Source: Firmicutes bacterium UBA5010 (lineage in GTDB: Bacteria > Bacillota > Clostridia > Tissierellales > Sedimentibacteraceae). Taken from it: DNA of 64,000 bases. The notes below the pieces were generated by a model. It saw nothing but the letters and a program-made list of their open reading frames with translations, was not told the origin of the DNA and did no database searches. This document shows, in pieces, positions 36,661-44,851 of the stretch. The translations under genes and the position numbers were made by a program. Location of the stretch: NCBI GenBank assembly GCA_002396645.1, contig DGYI01000070.1, positions 31,708 through 95,707 on the forward strand, read 5' to 3'. The number at the start of each line of letters is the position of its first letter. Within the stretch, counting starts at the first letter, position 1.

Positions 36661-37443
36661 TTAAAGCTCATATACTTTAGATGGTTTGTCCCTATAAGTC
36701 ATATCAAGAGTTAATCCGTCTTTTATAAATATATTATTTTCATTTAATATATTTTCTACGGTTTTGTATGCCAGTTCAGGAAAGTTGTTTTCCTTGCTCA
36801 AATGACCAAGAAGTACAATTTCACTGCCTTTTTTTAATATTTCAGCTAATAAATTTCCGGCTGAATCATTTGACATGTGCCCGTGATCTCCAAGAACACG
36901 TCTTTTCAGAGGCCAAGGATATGAGCCGACTAAAACCATGTCCTCATCGTGATTAGATTCTATAAGTAAAAGGTCAGAATCCGAAATGTGCTTTTTTATG
37001 TCTTCAGTGACACAGCCTGTATCAGTCAATAAGGATATCTTTTTAGTCTTATTAAATATCTTGTATCCCACCGGATTTACAGCATCATGAGATATATCAA
37101 AGGCTTGTACGTAAAAATCGCCGATTTCAACACAATACTCAAATATTTTTATATTTTCCGATTTTATTTCTCCGATAGAAGGCTGCATGGCTTCCCAAGT
37201 TTTTTCATTGGCATATATGGGGATATTAAATCTTCTTGACAGAATACCTGCACTTTGGATATGGTCTATATGCTCATGGGTTATAAAAATACCTTGAATG
37301 TCGGAAGGGTCTTCTCCTATACATTCCATTGCCTGCTGTATCTTTTTGCCGCTCAATCCCGCATCTACCAATATTTTTGTGTTTCCTGCCATGATAAATT
37401 GACAATTCCCGCTGCTGCCGCTATATAATGAACAAAATTTCAA
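36661..37443 (-). CDS. yycJ: YycJ/WalJ metallo-beta-lactamase-fold hydrolase
   Basis: 260 residues with the MBL fold: signature FITHEHIDHIQSAG near 53-66 (HxHxDH), conserved SLYSGSSGNC near the N-terminus (a YycJ hallmark), a further His in DISHDAV, LTDTG and ESNHDEDM, and terminal LLGHLSKENN. The family is a probable DNase/exonuclease linked to the wal operon. It is followed on the minus strand by htrA (234 bases). GGAGG lies about nine bases upstream. Confidence 0.93.
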   Translation of the reverse strand: MKFCSLYSGSSGNCQFIMAGNTKILVDAGLSGKKIQQAMECIGEDPSDIQGIFITHEHIDHIQSAGILSRRFNIPIYANEKTWEAMQPSIGEIKSENIKIFEYCVEIGDFYVQAFDISHDAVNPVGYKIFNKTKKISLLTDTGCVTEDIKKHISDSDLLLIESNHDEDMVLVGSYPWPLKRRVLGDHGHMSNDSAGNLLAEILKKGSEIVLLGHLSKENNFPELAYKTVENILNENNIFIKDGLTLDMTYRDKPSKVYEL

Positions 37444-37679
37444 TTGTTTTTCCTCCGATTTAATAACAATACTTTAAAGTATTATTATACTATAGTCTGG
37501 CTAATTAAATATATGTAAGCTCAAGCAAGGCCTGAGGATAGACATATTATACTATAAATTAAACATTAATTCAAAATAAAAAATAATAATTTATTTTTCA
37601 ATTGTATTGGTGTATAATTATATGCGATTTGAAAAATAATGACTTGGACTATTTATGCTAAGGAGGCATGTACATAAAT

Positions 37680-37838
37680 ATGAGTGAAGATAAAATAATT
37701 TATACCTGTATTGAGCACGCAGAAATGGCTTTAGATGATTATATAAATGAAGAAGAGACAGCACCTCTTATGGAAAAATGTGAGGACGAAGTTTGTACTT
37801 ATTGCACTAATAAATCTGTATATAAGCTGTCAAAATAG
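37680..37838 (+). CDS. Small CxxH/CxxC-type protein
   Basis: 52 residues with paired zinc-ligand motifs: C10-x2-H13 (YTCIEHAEMALDDY) and C39-x2-C42 (CTYCTNKSVYKL). The pattern and position next to yycJ and htrA match the CxxH/CxxC small-protein family (BA_5709 type). AGGAGG is 13 bases upstream of the ATG chosen. The in-frame ATG at 37668 is too close to that site. Function unknown. Confidence 0.82.
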   Translation: MSEDKIIYTCIEHAEMALDDYINEEETAPLMEKCEDEVCTYCTNKSVYKLSK

Positions 37839-37897
37839 TATTAATGATATTTTTATAAATTACAAATAAATTATATAATTTATTTGTAAAAAAACAC

Positions 37898-37926
37898 TTG
37901 TACATTGTTTTAAATAGTGTTACAAT
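37898..37926 (+). promoter_or_regulatory. Promoter of rpsF-ssb-rpsR
   Basis: TTGTAC, 17-base spacer, TACAAT, giving a leader of about 55 bases before rpsF. Confidence 0.65.
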
Positions 37927-37941
37927 ATATAGGCTATCCTT

Positions 37942-37962
37942 GCCATTGACAAGATTAATGGC
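37942..37962 (+). promoter_or_regulatory. Hairpin in rpsF leader, possible S6-S18 autoregulatory site
   Basis: GCCATT / AATGGC stem with nine-base loop ends 25 bases before the ATG. S6:S18 leader autoregulation is known in Firmicutes. I cannot confirm the conserved binding loop here. Confidence 0.35.
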
Positions 37963-37987
37963 CAGAGACCATGAGGAGGTGAAAAGT

Positions 37988-38278
37988 ATGAGAAAATATG
38001 AAGGAGCATTTATATTATATTCTAACTTAGAAGAAGATGTAAGAAATGCAGAAATTGAAAAAATTAAGAACATAGTTACTAGCTTTAACGGAACTGTTGA
38101 CAAGGTAAATGAGTGGGGTCAAAGAAGACTTGCTTATGAAATCAAGAAAAAAAGAGACGGCTACTATGTAATAATCAATTTTACTTCAAATTCAGATGCT
38201 GTTAATGAAATTGACAGAATTTGTAAAATCAGCGATAATGTATTAAGACATATGATTACAGTAGAAGAAACTAAATAG
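37988..38278 (+). CDS. rpsF: 30S ribosomal protein S6
   Basis: 96 residues: MRKYEGAFILYSNLEED start and WGQRRLAYEIKKKRDGYYVIINF core of bS6. GAGGAGGTG sits seven bases before the ATG; the open frame further upstream is not part of the gene. First gene of the conserved rpsF-ssb-rpsR operon. Confidence 0.97.
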   Translation: MRKYEGAFILYSNLEEDVRNAEIEKIKNIVTSFNGTVDKVNEWGQRRLAYEIKKKRDGYYVIINFTSNSDAVNEIDRICKISDNVLRHMITVEETK

Positions 38279-38297
38279 ATAATAGAGGGGATAAAAT

Positions 38298-38753
38298 ATG
38301 AACAGTGTTGTTTTAATTGGGAGATTAACTAGAGATCCTGACTTAAAGTTTATGCCATCAGGTATGGCGGTTACAAGACTAACTTTAGCAGTAGATAAAG
38401 AATTGTTTGGAGATAAAAAACAGGAAGCTATTAATCAAGGCAAGCCAACCGCTGATTTTATAAATGTTTCGGTGTTCGGAAAACAAGCAGAAAACTGTGC
38501 AAATTATCTTTCTAAAGGAAGCATGTGTGCTGTGAACGGCAGAATAAATACAGGAAGCTACACAACACAAACAGGCGAAAAACGATATACTACTGATGTA
38601 GTAGCAAATAGAATTGAATTTATTGGTTCAAAGCAATCATCATCAACATTACCTGGAAAACCCGCAAATCCGGATAGCAATTTCTTTGATGATTTCCCAG
38701 ATGATGATAATGATATTTTCCAACCAGTAGATGAAGATGACATTCCATTTTAA
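38298..38753 (+). CDS. ssb: Single-stranded DNA-binding protein
   Basis: 151 residues: OB fold starting MNSVVLIGRLTRDPDLKF, with the conserved FINVSVFGKQAENCANYLSKG segment spread over 50-72, then a low-complexity linker and the acidic tip DDDNDIFQPVDEDDIPF, whose DDIPF end recruits replication and repair partners. Sits between rpsF and rpsR, as in most bacteria. Confidence 0.97.
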   Translation: MNSVVLIGRLTRDPDLKFMPSGMAVTRLTLAVDKELFGDKKQEAINQGKPTADFINVSVFGKQAENCANYLSKGSMCAVNGRINTGSYTTQTGEKRYTTDVVANRIEFIGSKQSSSTLPGKPANPDSNFFDDFPDDDNDIFQPVDEDDIPF

Positions 38754-38767
38754 AGGAGGGAAATATA

Positions 38768-39040
38768 GTGAGTTCAAGAGAAGGCGGCTATAATAGAAAT
38801 AATAATGCTGGCGGCGGTCAAATGAGAAGAAAGCCGCGTAAAAAAGTTTGCCAATTCTGTCAAGAAAAAGCAACTAGCATAGATTATAAAGAAATTGGAA
38901 AGCTTAAGAAATATGTTACTGAAAGAGGTAAAATATTACCAAGAAGAATAACAGGAGCATGTGCTAAGCACCAAAGAATGGTAACAAGAGCTATAAAAAG
39001 ATCAAGATCAATCGCACTTTTACCATATACAGCTGAATAA
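38768..39040 (+). CDS. rpsR: 30S ribosomal protein S18
   Basis: 90 residues starting at GTG, with AAAGGAGGG upstream. Core KVCQFCQEKATSIDYKE and GKILPRRITGACAKHQR. The CxxC plus C/H residues mark the zinc-binding (C+) form of bS18. Last gene of the operon; a terminator hairpin follows. Confidence 0.97.
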   Translation: MSSREGGYNRNNNAGGGQMRRKPRKKVCQFCQEKATSIDYKEIGKLKKYVTERGKILPRRITGACAKHQRMVTRAIKRSRSIALLPYTAE

Positions 39041-39050
39041 TAAAAATTAT

Positions 39051-39087
39051 CAAAATCACATTTCGTATATAAGAGATGTGATTTTTT
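39051..39087 (+). terminator. Terminator of rpsF operon
   Basis: AAATCACAT / ATGTGATTT stem followed by TTT. It abuts the first hairpin of a dispersed repeat. Confidence 0.85.
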
Positions 39088-39167
39088 ATCTGATAGGACT
39101 TTCCTATTTAGATAAATTAAGAATCAAGATGATTCTTCCATAGAGCGAAACTCGTTTCGCTCTTTTT
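39087..39167 (+). repeat. Triple-hairpin intergenic repeat, copy A
   Basis: Three successive hairpins: TATCTGATAGGA/TCCTATTTAGATA, AAGAATC/GATTCTT, and AGAGCGAAAC/GTTTCGCTCT followed by T5. The same order and spacing recur at 59367 and 60362. The last hairpin is a plausible terminator. Confidence 0.85.
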
Positions 39168-39243
39168 ATATAATTTATTATATTGTAAATAACATCTTAT
39201 CTTGATATAATATTCTTAATTGTTAATACTTTGGAGGTTAAGA

Positions 39244-40560
39244 ATGCATAGAGAAATTTCAAAAGAACTGCTTAATTTTATTGAAAAAAGCCCTAGCTGT
39301 TTTCATGCTATTGAGGCTATAAAGGAAGAATTAAACAATAACGGCTTTGAGGAGCTTTTAGAAAGCAAGGCTTGGAAGCTTGAAAAGGGAAAGAAATATT
39401 ATGTAACAAGAAATTCATCATCTGTTATTGCCTTTAAAATAGGTGAAGATTTAGATAACTACAGCTTTAATATGACTGCTTCGCACAGCGATTCACCTGT
39501 ATTTAAAGTAAAGGATAACTACGAAATAGAAGCCGCAAAAAATTACATCCAATTAAATACTGAGAAATACGGCGGAATGCTGCACGCAACATGGATGGAC
39601 AGACCTTTGTCGGTAGCGGGAAGACTTGTTGTAAAAGAAGGGAATAAACTGGTAACTAAACTTGTAGATGTGAACAGAGATTTACTTCTCATACCTAATG
39701 TGGCAATACATATGAACAGAGATGCAAACTCAGGCATGAAATATAATGAGCAGGTTGATATGCTTCCGTTGTTCGGAACTGCTGAAAATGCAAAGGGTGC
39801 ATTTATGGATATCATAGCTGAGGCAGCTGATGTGACTAAGGATAATATAGTGAGTCATGATTTGTTTTTATATAACCGCATGAAACCGTCTGTTTGGGGC
39901 AGTAAGGAAGAATTTATTTCCTCACCTAAATTGGACGATTTACAATGTGCCTTTGCTTCATTGAAAGCTTTTATTTCTGCTTACAGTAAAAAATCTGTAA
40001 ATATATATTGCTGTTTTGATAACGAAGAAGTTGGAAGTCAAACAAAACAGGGAGCACAATCAACATTTTTAGTTGATATACTTAACAGAATAAACGAGGG
40101 TTTAGGTAAAAACAAAGAAGATTATTACAGAGCTATCGCTTCATCATTTATGCTTTCATCTGATAATGCCCATGCAGTACATCCGAACCATCCGGAAAAA
40201 AGTGACCCTACAAACAGAGTATTCATGAATGAAGGTATTGTAATAAAATATAATGCAAATCAAAAATATACAACTGACGGAGTGAGTGCCGCTTTATTTA
40301 AAACTATATGCGAAAAAGCTCAGGTTCCTTATCAATCATATACAAATCGTTCTGATGTAGCAGGTGGAGGAACACTTGGAAATGTAGCAACCACACATGT
40401 GAGTATAAAAATGGTAGATATAGGACTTGCACAGCTTGCTATGCACTCATCCTACGAAACTGCAGGAATAAAAGATACACATTATATGATTAAGGCTATG
40501 GAAGAGTTTTATAATTCTCACTTGGAAGAAACAAGCTCAGGAGAAATTCAACTGAGCTAA
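39244..40560 (+). CDS. M18-family aminopeptidase
   Basis: 438 residues of the M18 (aspartyl aminopeptidase/ApeB) family: TASHSDSPVFKVK metal His/Asp near 78-90, ATWMDRPLSVAGR, CFDNEEVGSQTKQGA catalytic Glu pair near 262-276, SSDNAHAVHPNHPEK and C-terminal THVSIKMVDIGLAQLAMHSSYE in pieces. Cytosolic zinc peptidase. The ATG at 39244 follows GGAGG by six bases; the open frame upstream is unused. Confidence 0.94.
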   Translation: MHREISKELLNFIEKSPSCFHAIEAIKEELNNNGFEELLESKAWKLEKGKKYYVTRNSSSVIAFKIGEDLDNYSFNMTASHSDSPVFKVKDNYEIEAAKNYIQLNTEKYGGMLHATWMDRPLSVAGRLVVKEGNKLVTKLVDVNRDLLLIPNVAIHMNRDANSGMKYNEQVDMLPLFGTAENAKGAFMDIIAEAADVTKDNIVSHDLFLYNRMKPSVWGSKEEFISSPKLDDLQCAFASLKAFISAYSKKSVNIYCCFDNEEVGSQTKQGAQSTFLVDILNRINEGLGKNKEDYYRAIASSFMLSSDNAHAVHPNHPEKSDPTNRVFMNEGIVIKYNANQKYTTDGVSAALFKTICEKAQVPYQSYTNRSDVAGGGTLGNVATTHVSIKMVDIGLAQLAMHSSYETAGIKDTHYMIKAMEEFYNSHLEETSSGEIQLS

Positions 40561-40572
40561 GAGAGAAAATTA

Positions 40573-40601
40573 TTGACAAGATAAATGATTAGTCTTATAA
40601 T
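40573..40601 (+). promoter_or_regulatory. Perfect SigA promoter upstream of leader and rsgA paralogue
   Basis: TTGACA at 40573-40578, 17 bases, TATAAT at 40596-40601. Both hexamers are consensus. The transcript would begin about 275 bases before the rsgA-like ATG. Confidence 0.85.
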
Positions 40602-40607
40602 CTAAAT

Positions 40608-40815
40608 ATATTCGGCGTTTTATAAACGCATATCATGTAACATATGAAAGGAGTTGCTGTTCTATGAAAAAATTATTATTGGTGATTTATTTATAATTTA
40701 ATATAGGCAAAAATTTATGACCTGTGTCATATGTTTTTGCACTTTAACAAACCTTTCATAACATAGTTTTGATTTTTAGCACGACTTTTTTAGGAGGGTC
40801 GTGCTTTATTGTGCC
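40608..40815 (+). promoter_or_regulatory. Structured attenuator-like leader
   Basis: In order: a GCGTTT/AAACGC hairpin; TATGAAAGG (40643-40651), which contains the start of a ribosome site and can pair with CCTTTCATA (40752-40760); a ten-codon uORF; a hairpin GCAAAAA/TTTTTGC with inner ATGAC/GTCAT (40707-40740); then AGCACGAC/GTCGTGCT (40778-40805) followed by TTTATT. This layout is that of a translation-responsive attenuator. A further hairpin AATAGGAAA/TTTCCTATT lies at 40825-40849. Confidence 0.55.
40664..40696 (+). CDS. Candidate leader peptide MKKLLLVIYL
   Basis: Ten codons starting ATG at 40664 behind GAAAGGAG with an 11-base gap, ending TAA. The short hydrophobic sequence and its position between mutually exclusive hairpins suggest a regulatory uORF; it is unlikely to be a functional protein. 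Not tested. Confidence 0.45.
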   Translation: MKKLLLVIYL

Positions 40816-40882
40816 TTTTTATCCAATAGGAAATTACTTTTCCTATTAGAGGGGCAAAACAAATTAAATTCGGAGGAAATTG

Positions 40883-41956
40883 ATGAACTATACCTTACAT
40901 GATTACGGCTACACAGATTTTTTTGAAAAACAATTGGATAAATACAATAAAGAAGAACTTGTTCCTGCCAGAGTTATAGAAATTCAAAAGGAGCAATATA
41001 AAATATACAAGGAATTTGAGGTAAAAACTGCTAGGCTTAAAGGCTCAAAATTTTACAACAATTTATCAGATGTAGTTTTTCCTGCAATAGGTGATTTTGT
41101 TTTAGTAAAACCAAATCCTGATGGTGATGATATTATACACGAGGTCTTAAACAGAAAGAGTAAGTTTTCGAGGCTTGATACTCACTACGACAAGGAGCAG
41201 TTAGTCGCTGCCAATTTTGATTTTGTATTTATTGTTACCTCGGCAAATAAGGATTTCAATATAAAAAAGATAGAAAGATATATTTCTATAGCATGGCAAA
41301 GCGGCGGTACACCTGTGATTATTCTGACTAAGGCAGATATATGTGATGATTATTCAGATTATGTGTTTGAGGCTGAAAGTGCATTTATCGGAGTAGATGT
41401 TATAGCAATAAGCTCTATGACGGGATTAGGACTTGATACTTTGTCAAAGTATATAAAGGAATCTAAGACTATTGCTCTTTTGGGTGCTTCCGGTGTAGGT
41501 AAATCATCTCTTGTAAATGCTATAGCTAAAAAAGACATAATGAAGACCAACGCCATAAGAGAAGATGATGCAAGAGGAAGGCATACTACAACGCACAGAC
41601 AGCTTATTATGCTTGAAAATAAAACAATGATAATAGATACACCGGGCATGAGAGAGCTTGGCATGTGGACTGATTCAGGAGACGGAATAGACTCGGCCTT
41701 TGCAGAAATCGAGGATTTAATTCTCAAATGTAAATTCAAGGATTGTGAACATAATAAAGAGCCCGGTTGTGCTGTAAAGGAAGCGATAAAAAACGGAACA
41801 CTGCCTTTAGACAGATGGAATAATTATTTAAAATTAAAAAAGGAAGCTAAAATAGCTTTAATAAAAGAGAAAAGAAAAGCAAGAGCTATGGAAAAAATGC
41901 AGGAAAGAAAAGAAAAATCAAAGCCTCGAAAGAAGTCTTTTACGGAGTATGAATAA
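40883..41956 (+). CDS. rsgA: RsgA-family ribosome-associated GTPase (long paralogue)
   Basis: 357 residues: N-terminal OB-like domain, circularly permuted GTPase (G4 ILTKADICDD, G1 LLGASGVGKSSLVNAIAK, G2 RHTTTHRQL, G3 IIDTPGMRELG) and C-terminal zinc finger with CKFKDCEHNKEPGC. It is longer than housekeeping RsgA (about 290-300 aa), carries a Lys/Arg-rich C-terminal helix, and may be the second copy typical of Firmicutes. It assists 30S maturation or quality control. The ATG at 40883 follows CGGAGG by six bases. Confidence 0.9.
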   Translation: MNYTLHDYGYTDFFEKQLDKYNKEELVPARVIEIQKEQYKIYKEFEVKTARLKGSKFYNNLSDVVFPAIGDFVLVKPNPDGDDIIHEVLNRKSKFSRLDTHYDKEQLVAANFDFVFIVTSANKDFNIKKIERYISIAWQSGGTPVIILTKADICDDYSDYVFEAESAFIGVDVIAISSMTGLGLDTLSKYIKESKTIALLGASGVGKSSLVNAIAKKDIMKTNAIREDDARGRHTTTHRQLIMLENKTMIIDTPGMRELGMWTDSGDGIDSAFAEIEDLILKCKFKDCEHNKEPGCAVKEAIKNGTLPLDRWNNYLKLKKEAKIALIKEKRKARAMEKMQERKEKSKPRKKSFTEYE

Positions 41957-41989
41957 ATAGGAATTTATATAAAAAGCTTTCTTAGCTAC

Positions 41990-42031
41990 GATATCCAAGG
42001 AAAAAATAAAGGGCATTTTTCCTTGGATATC
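41990..42031. terminator. Bidirectional terminator
   Basis: GATATCCAAGGAAAAA / TTTTTCCTTGGATATC with a short loop, between convergent rsgA-like and patatin genes. A second stem with GCTTG/CAAGC lies at 42055-42078. Confidence 0.9.
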
Positions 42032-42089
42032 TGCGTTTTTGTCAGGCTTTTTATTACTCTGCTTGCAATCAAGCTGAGTAGTAGCTTTG

Positions 42090-42956
42090 CTATTGCTTCG
42101 AAAAATTCTTATTTACCATAAACTCTTTTAAGTCACCCATAACATCTAAAGCATCTGAATAACCTAAATTATAGACTTTGTTAAGTTTCTCGGTGTCCTT
42201 CTCAAATCTGCTTATTTCCAATGGCTTGCTCGGATATATAGCAAAAACCTTTTTTTCTTCCTCTAATTTACTTATATAACTAAGAGTTTCATTATATATA
42301 GTATGCCTTTGATTTAAAAGCTTAATAAACTTCGGATATTTTCTGTATTTGATTTTTGCGTAATTGTTCAAAGATGAGGCTCTTTTTTCATATCCTTTGT
42401 GCTGTGTAAGCACAACTACATTTTTTTCATTTCCATCCGATATTGATTTTCTTATCGGAATAGGGTCTGCAATTCCGCCATCCAATAAATATTTATTATC
42501 ATATTTAGATATTCTTGATATGTAAGGCAGTGAAATAGAAGCATTTACTATTTCATATTTATCTCGTATTGTATCAAGCTCATAATATACTCCTTCACCT
42601 GCTATGCAGTCTGTTGTTCCTGCAATCAATCTGCAGCTTGTTCTTTCATATGCATCATAATCAAAAGGCAGAAGATCGTTCGGTATAGTATCAAACAGCA
42701 TTTTATACCCGAACATAGAGCCTGTAGTAATTAAATTTCTGATGCTGAAATATCTTTTATCATTGATATAATTTATATTTACATTTTTATTTCTCTCTTT
42801 TTGCTTTGAGATATAAGATAAAGCGTTGCATACACCGGCAGAAACTCCTACACAATAATTAAATTCTATATTATTATCCAAAAAAGCATCCAATACGCCG
42901 GAGGTATAAACACCTCTTAGTCCGCCACCTTCTAATACTAAGCCTATATTTTCCAT
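42090..42956 (-). CDS. Patatin-like phospholipase
   Basis: 288 residues of the YjjU/RssA-type patatin family: oxyanion loop LEGGGLRGVYTSGVL near 8-22, nucleophile Ser in GVSAGVCNAL near 39, and catalytic Asp in LLDGGIADPIPIR near 159. Likely a cytosolic lipid acyl hydrolase. The ATG at 42956 is chosen over the GTG three codons upstream, which overlaps the GGTGAG ribosome site. It lies downstream of the interrupted TetR gene on the same strand. Confidence 0.9.
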   Translation of the reverse strand: MENIGLVLEGGGLRGVYTSGVLDAFLDNNIEFNYCVGVSAGVCNALSYISKQKERNKNVNINYINDKRYFSIRNLITTGSMFGYKMLFDTIPNDLLPFDYDAYERTSCRLIAGTTDCIAGEGVYYELDTIRDKYEIVNASISLPYISRISKYDNKYLLDGGIADPIPIRKSISDGNEKNVVVLTQHKGYEKRASSLNNYAKIKYRKYPKFIKLLNQRHTIYNETLSYISKLEEEKKVFAIYPSKPLEISRFEKDTEKLNKVYNLGYSDALDVMGDLKEFMVNKNFSKQ

Positions 42957-43189
42957 TATGCTCACCGCTTTCTAAAATAGTAAGTATTAAATTTTATAGT
43001 TTCAATAATTTAATAAACCAAAGCATCAAAAAAGATGCTATATATATTATAACATCTTTTTAAAATATGACAAATCTTATATAGTATTTATCTTGGCGAT
43101 TAACTGCAGTATATTCTTACTCTTGCAGATACTAAGCAAAACTCCTTGACTTAAGACAAGTTATGCTGAGTAAATAATAAATAAACTCT

Positions 43190-43735
43190 TTAGTTAATTC
43201 TATAGTCACTAGGTATTTTTTTTAATTTATCAAAATACTGAAGATAGTCATCCTTCATACCTGACTTGACCCAATCCATTATCATCCCTACATATGAATG
43301 TGCCTCTAATCTTGATAATATAAACAGTTCAGTGGAGTCCAGATTAAGTTGTGAAGATTTAGAAAGCTCTTTTATGCGATTTTCACATAGCCTAGAATAA
43401 AAATCAAGCAAATAATCGCTTAAACTGTTTTGACCTAAATATTTAAAAGCGTTCAAATAAAAAAGCCTGTTTTCATATAGATATTTGCATAAATTAACAT
43501 AACCTATATGCAGTTTGCCGGGATCAGAGATTGAGCTTACCTGAGATGAGGCTTCGGAACTGAATATCCAGTTGACCAAATCAAATTTGTCATTGAAATA
43601 GTAATAGAAACTACTGCGACTTATATTCAAAGTATCTGTTATATCCCTAACAGAAATTTTTGTAACTCACCTTTTTTGCATCATAATTTTCGCCGTATCG
43701 ACGATAGCTTTTCTGACGATATCAGAACTTGACAT
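43190..43735 (-). pseudogene. TetR-family regulator interrupted by in-frame UGA
   Basis: A 181-codon reading frame starts at ATG 43735 behind GTAGGTGA and encodes the first TetR helix (SDIVRKAIVDTAKIMMQKR). It meets UGA at codon 23 (43669-43667) and continues in the same frame with VTKISVRDITDTLNISRSSF YYYF, the rest of a TetR HTH, and a DhaS/YxaF-like C-terminal domain. The UGA aligns with the position often occupied by Gly in TetR proteins, one base from GGA. A nonsense mutation is the simplest view, but a SECIS-like stem follows (see findings). The remaining domain lacks an obvious new start. Confidence 0.65.
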
Positions 43736-43901
43736 AAAATTCACCTACTTTTGTAAAACTAGCTTATTATTCATATAAATAACATTTATAACAGGATTTA
43801 TATGAATAAATCATACATTAATATTATCATTTCTGTTGAAATAAATAAAATATTAATATATAATCAACTTATAAGTTTAACTTATAAGCAAGAGGTGCAA
43901 T

Positions 43902-44810
43902 ATGGATTTGAACAGTATTAAATATGTTGTTACAATAGCAGAGGAAGGATCTTTTTCCAAAGCATCAAAGAAACTATACATAAGCCAGCCGGCGCTTAGC
44001 CAATATATTAAAAATATTGAAACTGAACTTAATGCTCCGATATTTTTCAGGAATACTCATTCAGTAGAACTGACACCTCTGGGAAAAATTATTGTAGACG
44101 GAGGAAAGGAGCTGCTGGAAAAGAGCAATGAGTTTTTCAGTAAGATAGCCTATATGGCAGAATCTGTACAAAATAAAGTCAGATTCGGAATAGCCGACTG
44201 TTACAGCAGATTTTATTTGCCTAAAATTTTATCGGGCATAGCTAAAGACTGTCCATATATAAAGGTAGAGGTCATGGAGGCAATGCCTGAACTACTTGAG
44301 CCTGCCGTTATTAACAATGAGATTGATTTTTGCCTTACTCCTGCTGACCCTCAGTTTCCCAAACTTTTATATGAAACCTTATATGATGAGGAGATAATTC
44401 TCGCAGTACCGGGCTATCACCCATATAACTTAAACAATCCCGAAAAGAACTCTGATGATACAGTTTCTATTTCAAACTTTAAGGATGATACATTTGTTTT
44501 AAAAAAAGGAGCACCAAAGCTGTCAAAGTTAATTCTTAGTGTTTTGTTTGAAGAAGCCGGATTTTATCCTAAAAAAATTTTTGAAACAATTAACTGGGAC
44601 ACAGTAAATACTATGGTAAATAATGATGTTGGAGTTGGCTTTATACCAAAGCCTTTAATAGAATGTTCAAATAAAGAGAAAAAGACGAAATACTATCGAA
44701 TTGAGAGCTCACACTCTACATTCAGAAAATATGCAATAGCATATATGAGAGATTCCGTTCCCTCAACAGCTGTAAAAAGTGTAATTAAGTGTATAAAAAA
44801 TGTTTTTTAA
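43902..44810 (+). CDS. LysR-family transcriptional regulator
   Basis: 302 residues: N-terminal winged HTH (MDLNSIKYVVTIAEEGSFSK then ASKKLYISQPALSQYIKNIE) and a periplasmic-binding-like effector domain. It is convergent with the DASS/selenoprotein B operon and is the closest regulator candidate for it; LysR proteins usually sense a pathway metabolite. AAGAGGTG lies five bases upstream of the ATG. Confidence 0.93.
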   Translation: MDLNSIKYVVTIAEEGSFSKASKKLYISQPALSQYIKNIETELNAPIFFRNTHSVELTPLGKIIVDGGKELLEKSNEFFSKIAYMAESVQNKVRFGIADCYSRFYLPKILSGIAKDCPYIKVEVMEAMPELLEPAVINNEIDFCLTPADPQFPKLLYETLYDEEIILAVPGYHPYNLNNPEKNSDDTVSISNFKDDTFVLKKGAPKLSKLILSVLFEEAGFYPKKIFETINWDTVNTMVNNDVGVGFIPKPLIECSNKEKKTKYYRIESSHSTFRKYAIAYMRDSVPSTAVKSVIKCIKNVF

Positions 44811-44846
44811 AGGAGCGAAGATAATTATTCTTCGCTCCTTTTTTAT
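44808..44846. terminator. Bidirectional terminator
   Basis: AAGGAGCGAAGA / TTCTTCGCTCCTT stem with A and T flanks. It begins within the stop codon of the lysR gene and serves both convergent units. Confidence 0.9.
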
Positions 44847-44851
44847 ATTTG

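Noticed and set aside
43022..43040. AGCATC/GATGCT hairpin upstream of the patatin gene
   Set aside because: Short stem without a T tail in either direction; not convincing as terminator or operator.
43190..43630. Stand-alone 146-codon gene starting MNISRSSFYYYF
   Set aside because: It begins in the middle of a TetR DNA-binding domain without a ribosome site; the real start is at 43735, upstream of the UGA.
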